Assembly: GCA_020740775.1 (NCBI GenBank)
Contig: JAHEWK010000010.1
Span: 1,612,001 to 1,676,000, forward strand
DNA: 64,000 nt
Source: Ilyonectria destructans
Taxonomy: Eukaryota; Ascomycota; Sordariomycetes; Hypocreales; Nectriaceae
Reading direction: 5' to 3'
In this document: one piece after another, positions 22,550-32,607 of the stretch
How positions within the stretch are numbered: the stretch's first letter is position 1
How the letters are laid out: every line of letters starts with the position of its first letter
Notes under the pieces: generated by a model
The model's input: only the letters and a program-made list of their open reading frames with translations
Database searches by the model: none
Told to the model about the DNA's origin: nothing
Position numbers and translations under genes: made by a program

Positions 22550-23524
22550 TCAATCGCAATATGTATCGCGTTCAGACTCTGCTGGTACTTCTTCGTCTCC
22601 GTAATTTCCAGTTCCCTTCATCTCAAATGGATCCCGTTCAAGAACGAGTTGTAAGATGATGCAGAATAACGCAAATCCAAAGCACATTGTCAACAACCCA
22701 AGTAACTGGATAACAAGCCATCCCCAGACACCGTTGACTGCAACCCAAGCAGGAAATGCAATAAATACATAGACCCCACCAACGGACATTGGTGTAATGA
22801 AGAATACAGCCAAGACCTTCCACCCCACGAGGGTTCGTCGGAATCGGTAGGCGAGCGCAGTCGCAAGAAAAACGCCCACAGAGTTTGTGGCCATCCACCA
22901 CCAGGGGAACATATTAAGGACAATAAGTGGCTGGTTTCCGTAGTAGTGGTAAACTCCCATTGGGAGGAGAATCTCTTCGATAATGAGATCAGAGCCCATC
23001 ATCAGGCCAAGAAACCACCACAGATTTTTGGTTGCTGTCTTCTTATGCAGGAGCTCGAGCTGAATCTGCATTAAGGAGCCGTATCCAAACCAGATGGGGA
23101 TCCATGGAGGCATTTCACGACCTATGAGATGGAATGAGGCGTTTTTCTCTGTCCAGGGATAGTGGATGCAACCCAGAACGTCGATAAATGTTTCTGGGAA
23201 TGCGATCATAGCACCACTAAGTGGTAGAATAAGTGGTAGAAGGGTTCGAGAACGGCGAGCATCCCGGGCGCCAAGAACAACCGCAAATAGCCCAGTAACA
23301 GTCATCAATACCATGCATATGATGTTGTTGGTTTGGGAATATGGGAGCGTGACCGGAGGGCGAGGTACATCGAAAATAGGGTCTATGGTGAAGTCGACAC
23401 TCCCCACTTCTGGTTGTTTGCGAAAATAGGAGCCCACCAAGGCGATGGAGGTGACCAATATTGTCGGAAACAGTGGCTTTTTCATTATGCCTATTAATGG
23501 TGTGCTTTTGATCGATTCCATCAT
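22550..23524 (-). CDS. Polytopic membrane protein of unknown function
   Basis: Single-exon frame of 324 residues (a second in-frame ATG follows directly). About seven or eight hydrophobic segments alternate with short loops that carry conserved-looking acidic and aromatic residues: PETFIDVLGCIHYPWTEK, MPPWIPIWFGYG, LIIEEILLPMGVYHYYG and MFPWWWMATNS. The C-terminal tail is acidic. Acids and aromatics at membrane edges recall integral-membrane enzymes rather than carriers, but I can name no family and assign no reaction. A TATAAAT box lies 78 bases upstream. Neighbouring genes encode two small-molecule hydrolases. Confidence 0.8.
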   Translation of the reverse strand: MMESIKSTPLIGIMKKPLFPTILVTSIALVGSYFRKQPEVGSVDFTIDPIFDVPRPPVTLPYSQTNNIICMVLMTVTGLFAVVLGARDARRSRTLLPLILPLSGAMIAFPETFIDVLGCIHYPWTEKNASFHLIGREMPPWIPIWFGYGSLMQIQLELLHKKTATKNLWWFLGLMMGSDLIIEEILLPMGVYHYYGNQPLIVLNMFPWWWMATNSVGVFLATALAYRFRRTLVGWKVLAVFFITPMSVGGVYVFIAFPAWVAVNGVWGWLVIQLLGLLTMCFGFALFCIILQLVLERDPFEMKGTGNYGDEEVPAESERDTYCD

Positions 23525-23601
23525 GAGCAGGAAAGGTAGAAGGAATTGTGTCGGTGAGAATGGAGTAGTAGATCAGAGTCAGAATAGGTAGCTGGGTGGG
23601 T

Positions 23602-23608
23602 ATTTATA
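23602..23608 (-). promoter_or_regulatory. TATA box of the polytopic membrane protein gene
   Basis: TATAAAT on the minus strand, 78 bases upstream of the ATG at 23524, within an otherwise G-poor promoter. Confidence 0.5.
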
Positions 23609-24723
23609 ATTGATGATTTTGCGCAATCCGCCCAAAGCCATAGCTTCCATTATCTATCTTTCAGGATCAACACCGAAGAGTTCCGAATGTTTCGATTTGA
23701 TCATGCCCACCGAGCTCGGCGCCGACCTGCTCAACTTGGCTACCCGCCAAATTTCAATCTGGCTCCCTCCCTAGATCGTAATAACAACCCACCCTTTTGA
23801 TCCACTGAGATATCCGTGAAATCCGAAGTGTTTCGATTTTTGATACACATCTCCACAGAACTCAGAGCCAAATGCTGCAAGATCCTCCGCAAGCCCAGTT
23901 CTGCCCTACCTTCGAGGTTCCACTAGTGCTCTGTCGACTTTATCAAGGGTTATGATACTGAGCTTTTCTCATATTTATCACTCCATGATACTATTTTCAT
24001 ATAATCAACTAACAAATTGGCAAAGAATGCAAAGACAAACTCTTGCAATACGTACAAACTAATTTATAATTCTGCTGAGCGATGAGGCAACACCGCGGCA
24101 CCACATCCAAATCGCCATCACGGCCTAAGCTAAGAGACTAAAGCTACTTTTTACGAAATATTTAGAAAAGACGATCTCTTAGCCTCCTTAGTGTCCGGAT
24201 GTACAGGCGTGCTGAGAGAAGGCAGGGAGGCTGCAGACAGATGATGGATGGTTCCGGTAATGCATCAAGATCCGCCAGGCCGTGGTTCCTCATGTGATGT
24301 GAATTCACACATTTGACGCTTGCGCGATGTAGCATTCACATGCTGTCCCAGCACCCAATATGATCATTTAAAAGATCGACAATTGGTTTTATTAAGCTGC
24401 AGTTAACAATAAGTGCTGAGGAGCAAGTATGTGAGGTCGCTATTTCGGGCGGGGCTTGTGTCGGTCTTCGGGTTGTCTCTGAGCGACACTGCCAGTCGTG
24501 AGAAATCCGCCGCCCCTCAAACCGTCTGGTGACGACTTCGGGTGGGGAAGATTCAATCTATCAACGTCCGGATTATGACCGGGGATTCGTTGCGGGAATC
24601 ACGGTCCGATTGTTGGTGGGATTATTTGGGGTGCAATCTTCCCCTCACTTGCCCTTCCCCTCTTCGATTTCAACAAATGTAGACTCACCTAAACAACACC
24701 AAGCAAAACGTCCAACGGCCATA
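23609..24723. other. Divergent intergenic region, AT-rich
   Basis: This separates the minus-strand membrane protein from the plus-strand cyclase-family gene, so it probably holds both promoters. The core (about 23930-24200) is markedly AT-rich. No coding sequence is supported. Confidence 0.45.
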
Positions 24724-25776
24724 ATGCCCTCCAAGCCGTCTTTCGACTCTCTTCCTCTCCGCAAGGATGGGCCTCATGGCAACGCCTGGGGTCTTTTCGG
24801 CGATGACGATGAATGTGGCATGCTCAACCTCCTGACTCCAAAGATTGTCGCAAAAGCTGCGTCAGAGATTCGCGATGGGACGCGCGTGTCCACGGACTGG
24901 CCGCTAGATCGTATGTCGAAGCCTTGTTTCGGCCGCGCGCCTTTCACGCATACCATCAAGACCAAAACTCCCCGTTCTGTCAACGACGACTCGTTGGCGT
25001 TCAACACACAGAGCAGCTCTCAATGGGATGGGTTCCGGCACTATGCGTACCAGAAGGAGAAGCTATGGTTCAACGGCAAGACACTTGATGATCTCTTGAC
25101 AACCAGCGCCATCGGCACACAAGGTCTGAGCCTTGCCAACCTCGGGTATGACATCCGCTGACCGATCTTAGCATGGGTTGAGAGGGGAGGCATTGTCGGC
25201 CGCGGAGTGCTTCTTGATTATGCTGCTTGGGCAGATGCCAAGGGCATGACGCCTGCTCTGTTCGAAACGACCCCAATCACCGTGTCAACTCTCAAAGAGG
25301 TGGCGGCCAGCCAAGGTACGACATTTCAAGAAGGCGATATTCTATTCATCCGCACAGGCTGGGTTCGTGGGTACAACAAGCTCTCCGACAGCGAATGCCA
25401 AGTGTTGGCAGACAAAACTTCTCCACCAGCAATCGGGATCGAATCCTCGGAGGAGACTCTGCGATGGCTATGGGATCAATCCTTTTCAGCCGTTGCGGGT
25501 GATCACCCGAGCATGGAGGCATGGCCCTGCCAAAACCCAGATTTCTGGCTGCACGAGTGGCTCCTAGCAGGATGGGGAATGCCCATCGGCGAGCTATTTG
25601 ACTTGGAGCAGCTGAGTGAAGAATGCAAGAAGCGAAACCGGTGGTCGTTCTTCTTCTCCAGCGTGCCTCTCAAGGTAAGTGATGTGGCTTGTTTTAAGAT
25701 TAGAACGGAGGTAGCTAACGAAGATCAGGTCCCTGGAGGGGTGGCCAGTCCTCCCAATGGAGTGGCTATCTTTTAG
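24724..25776 (+). CDS. Cyclase-family (kynurenine-formamidase-like) metal-dependent hydrolase
   Basis: Three exons (24724-25123, 25172-25674, 25729-25776) join in frame to 316 residues. The start MPSKPSFDSLPLRKDGPHGNAWGLFG and the conserved GDDDECGMLNLLTP identify the fungal branch of the cyclase fold (Pfam PF04199). The metal-site region reads SSSQWDGFRH, matching the fungal QWDGxxH version of the bacterial HxGTHxDxPxH motif. GGIVGRGVLLDYAAW, GDILFIRTGW and AVAGDHPSMEAWP follow in family order. Intron 1 uses a less common GTCTGA donor but has a GCTGAC branch. The reaction is probably hydrolysis of an amide, ester or lactone; members are often listed as cyclases without a known substrate. It is cytosolic by prediction. 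Confidence 0.9.
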
Positions 25777-26212
25777 AAAGGATTAGCCCCATAAACACCC
25801 GAAGTCTTCCTCTCAAGACACTATAATAACGCGCTTCGGCAAAGTGGTATCTACTCGGACGTTAGGTTGCAGGCGTGGGAGTCCAGGTCCCATAATTCGA
25901 CGATTAGGTATTCGAGGATTGATAGAATTAAATCCAAAGTCCAAAAATTACAATATTTCTTCTCGTTAGCCATGACAAAGAGAAGCAGGGAGCGTTAGTC
26001 CTAAAATCAATGATCGAAGAGTTTTCCGTCAGACCTCGAAAGCGATAGTCAGAGAAAGTAGTAGTATGGGTACATCACATGAAGAGGAGAAATAAAAATA
26101 TGAAAGTGACCAGGAATGCTTTTCCATGATCAAGGAAGGGAGTGAGCAAAAATGGTGAAAAATGCAAAAAAAGAAGCACTTCTCAATCATGATATGGTGT
26201 TTTATAGGAACA
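25777..26212. other. Intergenic between cyclase gene and tRNA
   Basis: AT-rich spacer with no coding evidence. It contains the pol III stop of the minus-strand tRNA. Confidence 0.4.
26166..26172 (-). terminator. RNA polymerase III T-run terminator of tRNA-Lys
   Basis: Seven consecutive T on the minus strand, about 40 bases beyond the tRNA 3' end; the nearer flank has no run of four or more T. Confidence 0.6.
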
Positions 26213-26294
26213 GCCCGATGCGGGGGTCGAACCCGCAACCTTGAGATTGTGTACTCGTAAGAGTCTCACGCTCTACCGATTGAGCTAACCGGGC
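26213..26294 (-). tRNA. tRNA-Lys(CUU): tRNA-Lys(CUU) with a 10-nt intron
   Basis: Read on the minus strand, an acceptor stem GCCCGGT pairs with ATCGGGC, a D-arm GCTC/GAGC contains the A-box, and a T-arm GCGGG/CCCGC encloses TTCGACC (B-box). The anticodon stem TGAGA/TCTCA encloses CTCTTAA once a 10-base insertion CGAGTACACA is removed between positions 37 and 38, the usual place for nuclear tRNA introns. The anticodon is CUU, reading AAG lysine codons. The CCA end is not encoded, as in eukaryotes. Confidence 0.96.
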
Positions 26295-27178
26295 GTGCTT
26301 GCCCGGGCTTATAGCCCGATTGTTGAAGACGATGGTCGCTATTTTCTATTATATACCTCTAACCGAGAAGATCACCAAATGTTACCATCCCTGCCTGTAC
26401 TAGTATTCATCTTGTTAATTCATGGTTTATAAAGGTCAAGATTCAGCTTGTTTGGGGAAATTCATCTCATCTGCTGCCTGCAAGGCTGTTAGAAATAAAA
26501 GGCTGGCTAATCTAACATAGAAATGATAGAGTGGTTGGCGTCGGTCTCAATGGAGGATTTACGAACGGTAGTCATTGATCCTTTACCATTAAAGCTCAGC
26601 TAAAAAGAGGAGATAACAACCACCGTGATACAGGGCTTAGTAAGTTACGACAGCTGAAATACCGCCGGTAGCGTCGGGTGCGTCGCTCGGCATGCAACAG
26701 CAGAACTTTGCAGGAGAGGACGGTTTCGTCGCATTTAGAGAGAAGCCATTGCCTAGAAAATATGAAGCACGGAGACACATACCAGCCTCACGAAAGGGTG
26801 CACAGTTTTGCCATGATCCGTCCTGACTGCGGTCGCAGCCACTTCCCAAATGAATCGCTCTTTGCCCGTGTCGTAACTCTGCAAATTTGAAGCAGTTCCC
26901 CGAGCAAGGCTGATTCTAGTCAGCGTAGTGTATATGCACCCCTTTATACGAGAACCAGAGGTCATGGTCGCACGGCGTTCAACAGACATAGCATCCAGGC
27001 GCAGGAAATTTTTTGTTTCGACTTCACTATCAAGCAATTGTCAATATAAAACTGCTGCTGTAAGCCTAGCCACAAGTAGACAAATACCACAAACCACCTT
27101 CTTCTAAATTTGCCCCCTTATTTGGCTTCAATGATCAGTCCCTTCCGAAGTGAATACTTTGTGGTTCCAACCTCAGCC
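26295..27178. other. Intergenic, no supported gene
   Basis: Small overlapping frames only. The right end is the 3' flank of the minus-strand epoxide-hydrolase-like gene. Confidence 0.4.
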
Positions 27179-28210
27179 TCAATTCCCTTTGGTCCCCCGA
27201 GCAGATGTCAAATTCTTTGACTCAAGCCACTTGATGATTGTCTCGGCCATTTCCATTGGCTTCTCAACCGGCATAAAATGAGTCGAATCCAGCTCAACAT
27301 TAGTCAAATCCGGAACCGCAGTCTTGGCCTCCTGTGTCTCAAATAACGCTGCCGGACCCAGAGGATCATTTTTCCCGGAAATATGCAACAAGGGTACTTC
27401 AACCTTGTCTGCGGCCGCTGGAAGTTTCTTCTCAGCTTTGTATTGTGTGCCATTCACATACGCCCGGTACCACATGAGAGGGGACACGAGTCCGTCGCCC
27501 CCGAAGGCTTCCTCCACAGTTTTCAACATGTTGGGGTCGCGAGTAGTAAATTCCAACAGCGGGCGCCTCTTATCCCCAAGCAACCAATTGCGAAGCGAAT
27601 CCTTGTAGCCGAATGTCTCCTTCATAGCCCCTGCATCGCCGTAGCCCGCAGAAAGGAAGCTTTCTATATGACCTGAGATGAGTGGTGCTGCCTCTGAGCT
27701 GGCAAGGAAGGGGTAGTACCAGCCGAGAGGGAACCCAACGAGCCCTTCCCGCTCCTCTGCGATCTGGGTAACATTGATAGGCTCGCGGATTGGAGGTTCG
27801 TAGTAGAAACTAGACATGACGACGGCATCAACTTGTTCCGGGTAGTACAGATAGTACCTATGAGCAAGGTAGGATCCCCAATCATGGCCGATAGGTATGA
27901 CCCTCGAGACGTTTTCGAAAGTCAAGATTTCGGCAAGATCGCTAGTCATGGCGTCGACACTGAATGAGGACACGTCCCAGGGCTTAGAAGTGCCACCGTA
28001 ACCGAGAAGATCAGGTACCAGAATGCGAAGGCCAAGGGTCAAGAGGTATGGAATGAGGGCTGCCCATGTTCCCGAAGTTTCTGGAAAGCCATGGAGGAGT
28101 AGTAAAGCAGGTTGATCGAAAGCAGCGGTCTCATTACTGGGCGCGCTGGCGTAGTAGGCATATTGGAGTGACCGCGAGTTGATGAGCTGTTTCTGAACTA
28201 AAAAGTCCAT
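27179..28210 (-). CDS. Alpha/beta hydrolase, epoxide-hydrolase-like
   Basis: Single-exon gene. I take the ATG at 28210 (MDFLVQKQLINS, 343 residues); the frame is open to an ATG at 28273 but the extra 21 residues match nothing expected. Motifs in order: LLLLHGFPETSGTW (HGFP oxyanion motif, about 40-43), VPDLLGYGGTSKP, the nucleophile elbow GHDWGS with Asp at about 110, the acid in GKNDP (about 281) and His in STHFMPVEKP (about 310). An Asp rather than Ser nucleophile places it with epoxide hydrolases and haloalkane dehalogenases. Tyr residues in the cap (YYEPP and others) suit epoxide ring opening. It is soluble, with no signal peptide. The substrate is unknown; detoxification or secondary metabolism are both possible. 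Confidence 0.92.
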   Translation of the reverse strand: MDFLVQKQLINSRSLQYAYYASAPSNETAAFDQPALLLLHGFPETSGTWAALIPYLLTLGLRILVPDLLGYGGTSKPWDVSSFSVDAMTSDLAEILTFENVSRVIPIGHDWGSYLAHRYYLYYPEQVDAVVMSSFYYEPPIREPINVTQIAEEREGLVGFPLGWYYPFLASSEAAPLISGHIESFLSAGYGDAGAMKETFGYKDSLRNWLLGDKRRPLLEFTTRDPNMLKTVEEAFGGDGLVSPLMWYRAYVNGTQYKAEKKLPAAADKVEVPLLHISGKNDPLGPAALFETQEAKTAVPDLTNVELDSTHFMPVEKPMEMAETIIKWLESKNLTSARGTKGN

Positions 28211-28273
28211 TTTCGAATCGATTGTATGGCAGGTTCCAGGATAATCGATGAGAGAGAGATCAGGAAATTGCAA

Positions 28274-30272
28274 AGGAGCGGTCCCAATGTTTAATCGTGT
28301 CGTGCCGGATGATGTATTAGGACTTTACCAACGAAAGGGTAAACGAAGGACTTTTGTACCACCGGCACACACTAAAATCATCTGATGTCAATTGCCAAGC
28401 TTTGACAATGTTAGTAAGAAATCGGACAATTTACTCACAGGTCCGGGATGCCCGAGGAAAGCTGTACTGTTCTTCGTGCAAGGATATTTCTGAGGACTAG
28501 CAGTTATTCCCCAGTTCGGGAAATTACTGCTCGATCAGGGATTAGTCGTACGAAGATTTACTCACCGGATCTCCTTCTACATGTAGTTAAATAATCCGGC
28601 TTATGCGCTCTCTATTCGCCACCCAGATGTTCCTAACTTGTTCAGATTATCCCTTTGGATCGGACTTTTAAGCTATTACGCGTATGAACAGCATTTGTTA
28701 CCATCGAAATGGCACACTCGTAAGGTTTTGTGAGAAATACAACCAGAAGCTCTTACGCGATACGAGTAGCTCTACCTACCGCCGATGTGACCACCATCTG
28801 CTTGCATTAAATTCGTCCGGGCTCCAGACCCCCGTCGTTGTTGTAAGTTTCAACTTCCGACTCGTCATTCATGAGCCTTCTTGATATTGAAACACGAAAA
28901 GGGTCGTTTATCAATGGCAGCAGAATAATCCACTCAAGCTTCGTCTCAAGGTGGTCATTTCGAAGCATTTGTCATCAGTTTTCGTGGGAAGGATCTTCTA
29001 TACCCCTTCGCTGGTTGTGCTTCAGGATGCTGGGCGAATGACAAATTGTTGAGTGCGGAGTAATTATAAATGCGCCATTGCGTTACGGAAGCGGTCTTTG
29101 TAAAAGGCCAATGTTCGAATAATCAATGAAAGGACCCACAACACAAACCAGGAATTTCTCTACTTGGCTAGGTACCCGGAGGCTTTAACAAAGAGGGGGG
29201 GCCAAGTCCAGAGGCTTTGTCAACCCCTCAGGTAATAGTCGGTGAGATCATCCGATTGTTCAATGGCAGGCAAGCCCAGAGCAAGTCCGTAGCTGGATAG
29301 TCCAGTATGGCGTGCTTGGGATGGCCGCGATTTCGCATTAATGCCAACTTCTACTGGAAGTCACTTCTGGGTGAGAGCAGTCAAGGGTGTAGACTAAGAT
29401 TACTCATTCAATCACAAGAGGAAAGAAAACAATGGCGTCAAGGCTGTCTGGTAGAGGGTTGGTAGAGGGTTGGTAGTAGCTCAAATGAAAAAGGCAGTGA
29501 CCGGTGTCCAAACATGTAGTGCATTTAATTCAGTGGAGCCCCAACATCGCAGGATAGCTGCGCACATTACTTGTGATGAGGCCCACCTGAAGCAGATTCC
29601 TATCTCCGAGGTTGTGTTACTTGGGCCAGAGCAAACATTCACTGAATTTGCTCGGTTTGGGCTGTGATAGACACAACATGATAAGTTTACTGAATTCCCG
29701 AGTCACCAACAACATTCCGATCGCGCCTGAGCTCCCCCTTGTAATGATCCAAAAAAGCCTCCCCTCTAGCGTGCATTGTAATTCATCCCGGCTCTTATTA
29801 TCTACGCGAATTTGATCAGTAATCATACTTACAACCTTCGACTCGCCGTCGCTCCGACTTGACGCAGAGCATGGCTCCAGGGTAGGCTCCAGGGTAGGCT
29901 CCAGGGTAGGCTCCAGGGTAGGCTTCAGGGTAGGCTTCGGCTGAATGCGGCTCGGTCTCCACCTTGAAAACACCCTGGAGCTGTCATTTTTAGCGAGCAT
30001 GCCACCAAACCAGTGCGACTGATAGCGCCCGTGTCCGCTAACGGCAGGGAGTGGGCCACACCTAGGCGCTAAACCCCGCGAACACGGGCTCGTGGGGCTG
30101 TGTTCATGACGAGCACCACCGTAAGCAGCCCGCTGGCAGCTGAAGCTCCAGCAGCGTCATTGCCAGCAACCTTCGTGTTTACTCTTCTCTTCTTCTCTGC
30201 TTCTCCTCACTCGCGCGCTCCGCGACATGCTCCCTGCGCCGCGTCGCCAACCGCCATGACACATCGTCCACC
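28274..30272. other. Intergenic region, 2 kb, no firm gene
   Basis: This holds a 12-bp minisatellite (29873-29932) and a short GTAGAGGGTTG duplication near 29450-29475. Frames are short and overlapping. The minus-strand frame across the minisatellite reads PTLE repeats but has no other support. Confidence 0.4.
29873..29932. repeat. 12-bp minisatellite, five copies
   Basis: Unit GGCTCCAGGGTA repeated at 29873, 29885, 29897, 29909 and 29921 (last with one T/C change), then a decayed sixth copy. Confidence 0.95.
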
Positions 30273-31026
30273 ATGTGAGTTATCTCCTATCGTCCTCCAC
30301 TGTGTGCAAGCTGACCGTCTCAGGATTGAGCCGTCAATCCGTATCCGCCGAGCCATCCACGCCGATGATGCCCCCCTCCTCCGCCGCATCCTGAAGTCGC
30401 ACCCTTCACTCATCCACAACCCCGACCCGTCTCCCTTGGGCCTCTCCAACTCGAACCTTCACCTGGCCGCGTCACTGGGCCACCGCGATATCTGCGCCGT
30501 GCTCCTCGACCTCGGCCACGAAGATCCTTGCCCCGCCCTCAACGAGAGCCACCAGACGGCCCTGATGCTCGCGGCTGCCGGCGGCCATACCGAAGTCGTC
30601 CACCTGCTGTGCGAGAAGGACAAGAGCTGCATCATCCGCCGGGACATCCGCGGCCGCGATGCCGTCATGGAGGCTAGCCTCGGCGGACACGACACCATCC
30701 TCCAGCTGCTCTTGACCTTCGTCCCAGGCGGACCATACGACGCAGTGCGCCGCTCCGACGTCGAGGGCAACACGGCCCTGCACTTTGCCAGTGGTAATGG
30801 GAATCTGCTAGTGCTGCGCACGTTGCTAGCCGCGGGCGCCGACGTGGAGAAGCGCAACATCTGGAATTGGACGCCTGCCGCCTACAGCGCCACTGTCCAG
30901 GCGGAGGTCTATCTTAAGGGACTGGTGTCCGAGGTTGGAAAGCGGCGGCAGTTGAAGAGGGAAGCTGAGGCATCCAAGAAGGGAGCTGGAGTCCGCGTTG
31001 TCGAAACGACCAGCGACGATGAGTGA
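30273..31026 (+). CDS. Ankyrin-repeat protein, possibly Avo2-like; start codon split by an intron
   Basis: Exon 2 (30324-31026) encodes conserved-looking sequence from its first codons (IEPSIRIRRAIHADDAPLLRRIL), followed by about four ankyrin repeats: NSNLHLAASLGHRDICAVLLD, QTALMLAAAGGHTEVVHLL, RDAVMEASLGGHDTILQLLL and NTALHFASGNGNLLVLRTLLAAG. A basic helix and an acidic tail end it. A near-perfect intron (GTGAGT donor at 30275, GCTGAC branch, CAG acceptor at 30323; 49 nt) joins AT at 30273-30274 to G at 30324 in a CCACC context. This gives 234 residues. Translation from the ATG at 30256 is in frame only if this intron is kept. The overall form resembles fungal Avo2-type TORC2-associated ankyrin proteins, but that is a guess. 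Confidence 0.75.
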
Positions 31027-31925
31027 GCCCATCACTGGCTCCACTTGGAAACTGGGAGGATAGAGGCTAGACCTGGTCGGGATTGTTTGTCTCCGGCATA
31101 TCTGAATCACCGCCGCCACGCGTTGAGCCGCAGCACAGAGATGACCGGAACTCGTGTGGTGGCTCACTTGGCCTCCACTCTTGAACGCATCCCCCCTCAA
31201 CGTCACACCCAGCTACCACCATTCTCACTCAGTCATGGCTGCAGGGCAGCACTGGAGTATCCTTGAACTGATGACCTCATGACATTTTAGCCTTGCGATG
31301 CTGTTTATTCAATCAACTGCTTTCAAAGTTCCTTGTGATCCTTTTGATGGTCCGCTTCTGTCATGTTTGTGATTTCGGGCCGTGGACGATAACAGGGAAT
31401 GACTCTTAATTTGTGCCGCCGAGTGAGAACTGCTTCGATGTACAGTGATGAGCCACCACAAGAGACTTCCCGTCAATGATATGTGCTCATGCTCTCGCAA
31501 AACATGATCAGCAGCCGCAATCGCGGGTCTGGTGCCAAGCACCGCGTGCCCCGACTGGCATGGAAACCTCCAATGCCGTGGGCAATCTTGTTCCTGCGAG
31601 CGCTTCTCGTTGCTGCCACTCGCCTGATGATCTGGATCATTCGTTGATGGTGCCTTGAATCACGCTAACATGTGAGGCTCTGGCGTCGCGTGCGGTCTTC
31701 GATGGCGGGAAATCACTGCCCTGGAGGCTCACAAGACTCTGGATCGGACGACAATAACGGAGCTACGTCCCTCATGGAGGACTACTTCAACATGTCCTCG
31801 CACCTAATCGCTCTGTCCGCTCTGCAAGGGTTCACTCTCACTCCTGGCCGTCAGTCTCCAAAGCACTGCTACGACCTGTTCCTCCGCATTTAAAAAAGCC
31901 CACGTTGGCCCGCCGCGAAGCCTTC
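31027..31925. other. Spacer with a possible upstream ORF at 31702-31893
   Basis: The ATG frame 31702-31893 (63 codons plus stop, starting MAGNHCPGGSQDSG) has coding-like codon use and stops only 32 bases before the next gene's ATG. It may be an upstream ORF, an exon joined through a GTCAGT donor near 31852, or a separate mini-gene. The rest shows no coding sequence. Confidence 0.35.
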
Positions 31926-32554
31926 ATGTCCGGCTCGGGTCGCCCAACTTGCAGGACAATCGAGGTTGAAGCTGGGGTTCTTCCCCCGCCGGCCACGAGG
32001 CTCGTCGTCACTCAGCACCTCCGGGCTTCCCAGGATCCCCCCTTCTGGGCCTGGATCATCGTGGGGGCTTTCTTTGACGAGGAAGACAACATCATCTGGA
32101 GCACCGAGGTATTTGCGGGTCACCTCGACATTCAGGTGGAGTCGGACGACGAGAGTGACAGCGGCGAGAGCAGCGCGTCAGAGACCCAAGTTGGACAGGA
32201 CAATAGGGAGCGCCCCGATTCAGCGTCAGGTGGGTTCCTGATTCCGTGATGTTGAAAGCCTTGGCAGTTATTGACTGCTACTTTGAACTATATAACTGAT
32301 CATGTCCAGCCGTTCATTCTCCTGATCCTGAAGCTTTCGAACACCACACTTACGAATCTCACGACGACGACGACCTGTATCATCAACAACGACAAGCGAT
32401 CCAGCAGAACTTCGAACACTTCTCGATAAACTCTCCCCTCGCCCCCCCTTTGGCTTGGGATCCGACTCGTCAAGGACCTGTCCCAGGATACTGGCAAGCT
32501 TCGTTTAACCCAGCCATCCGCCGTTGGGTTCATACCTGGCAGCCCTTCTGTTGA
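31926..32554 (+). CDS. Small acidic protein of unknown function, two exons
   Basis: Exon 1 (31926-32229) starts MSGSGRPTCRTIEVEAG and includes WAWIIVGAFFDEEDNIIW and an acidic serine-rich stretch (VESDDESDSGESSASE). An 80-nt intron has a GTGGGT donor and a CAG acceptor. Exon 2 (32310-32554) is in frame and reads HSPDPEAFEHHTYESHDDDD, then a Trp/Gln-rich tail ending HTWQPFC. Total 182 residues. Exon 2 contains no long ATG frame of its own, so it is easily missed. There is no signal peptide or membrane segment, and no family is recognised. The stop codon is only 53 bases before the ATG of the next gene on the same strand. Confidence 0.6.
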
Positions 32555-32607
32555 GTTACCCTGCCCACAGCCACTCTCCTTCGAACGTCCCCATCACCTT
32601 CCTCGTC

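Noticed and set aside
25141..25162. Alternative GTATGA donor at 25146 in the cyclase gene
   Set aside because: It would leave an intron of about 26 nt, too short; the GTCTGA donor at 25124 gives 48 nt and the correct family sequence.
29617..30000. Minus-strand frame with PTLE repeats
   Set aside because: The repeat is the translation of the 12-bp minisatellite; nothing else in the frame looks like protein.
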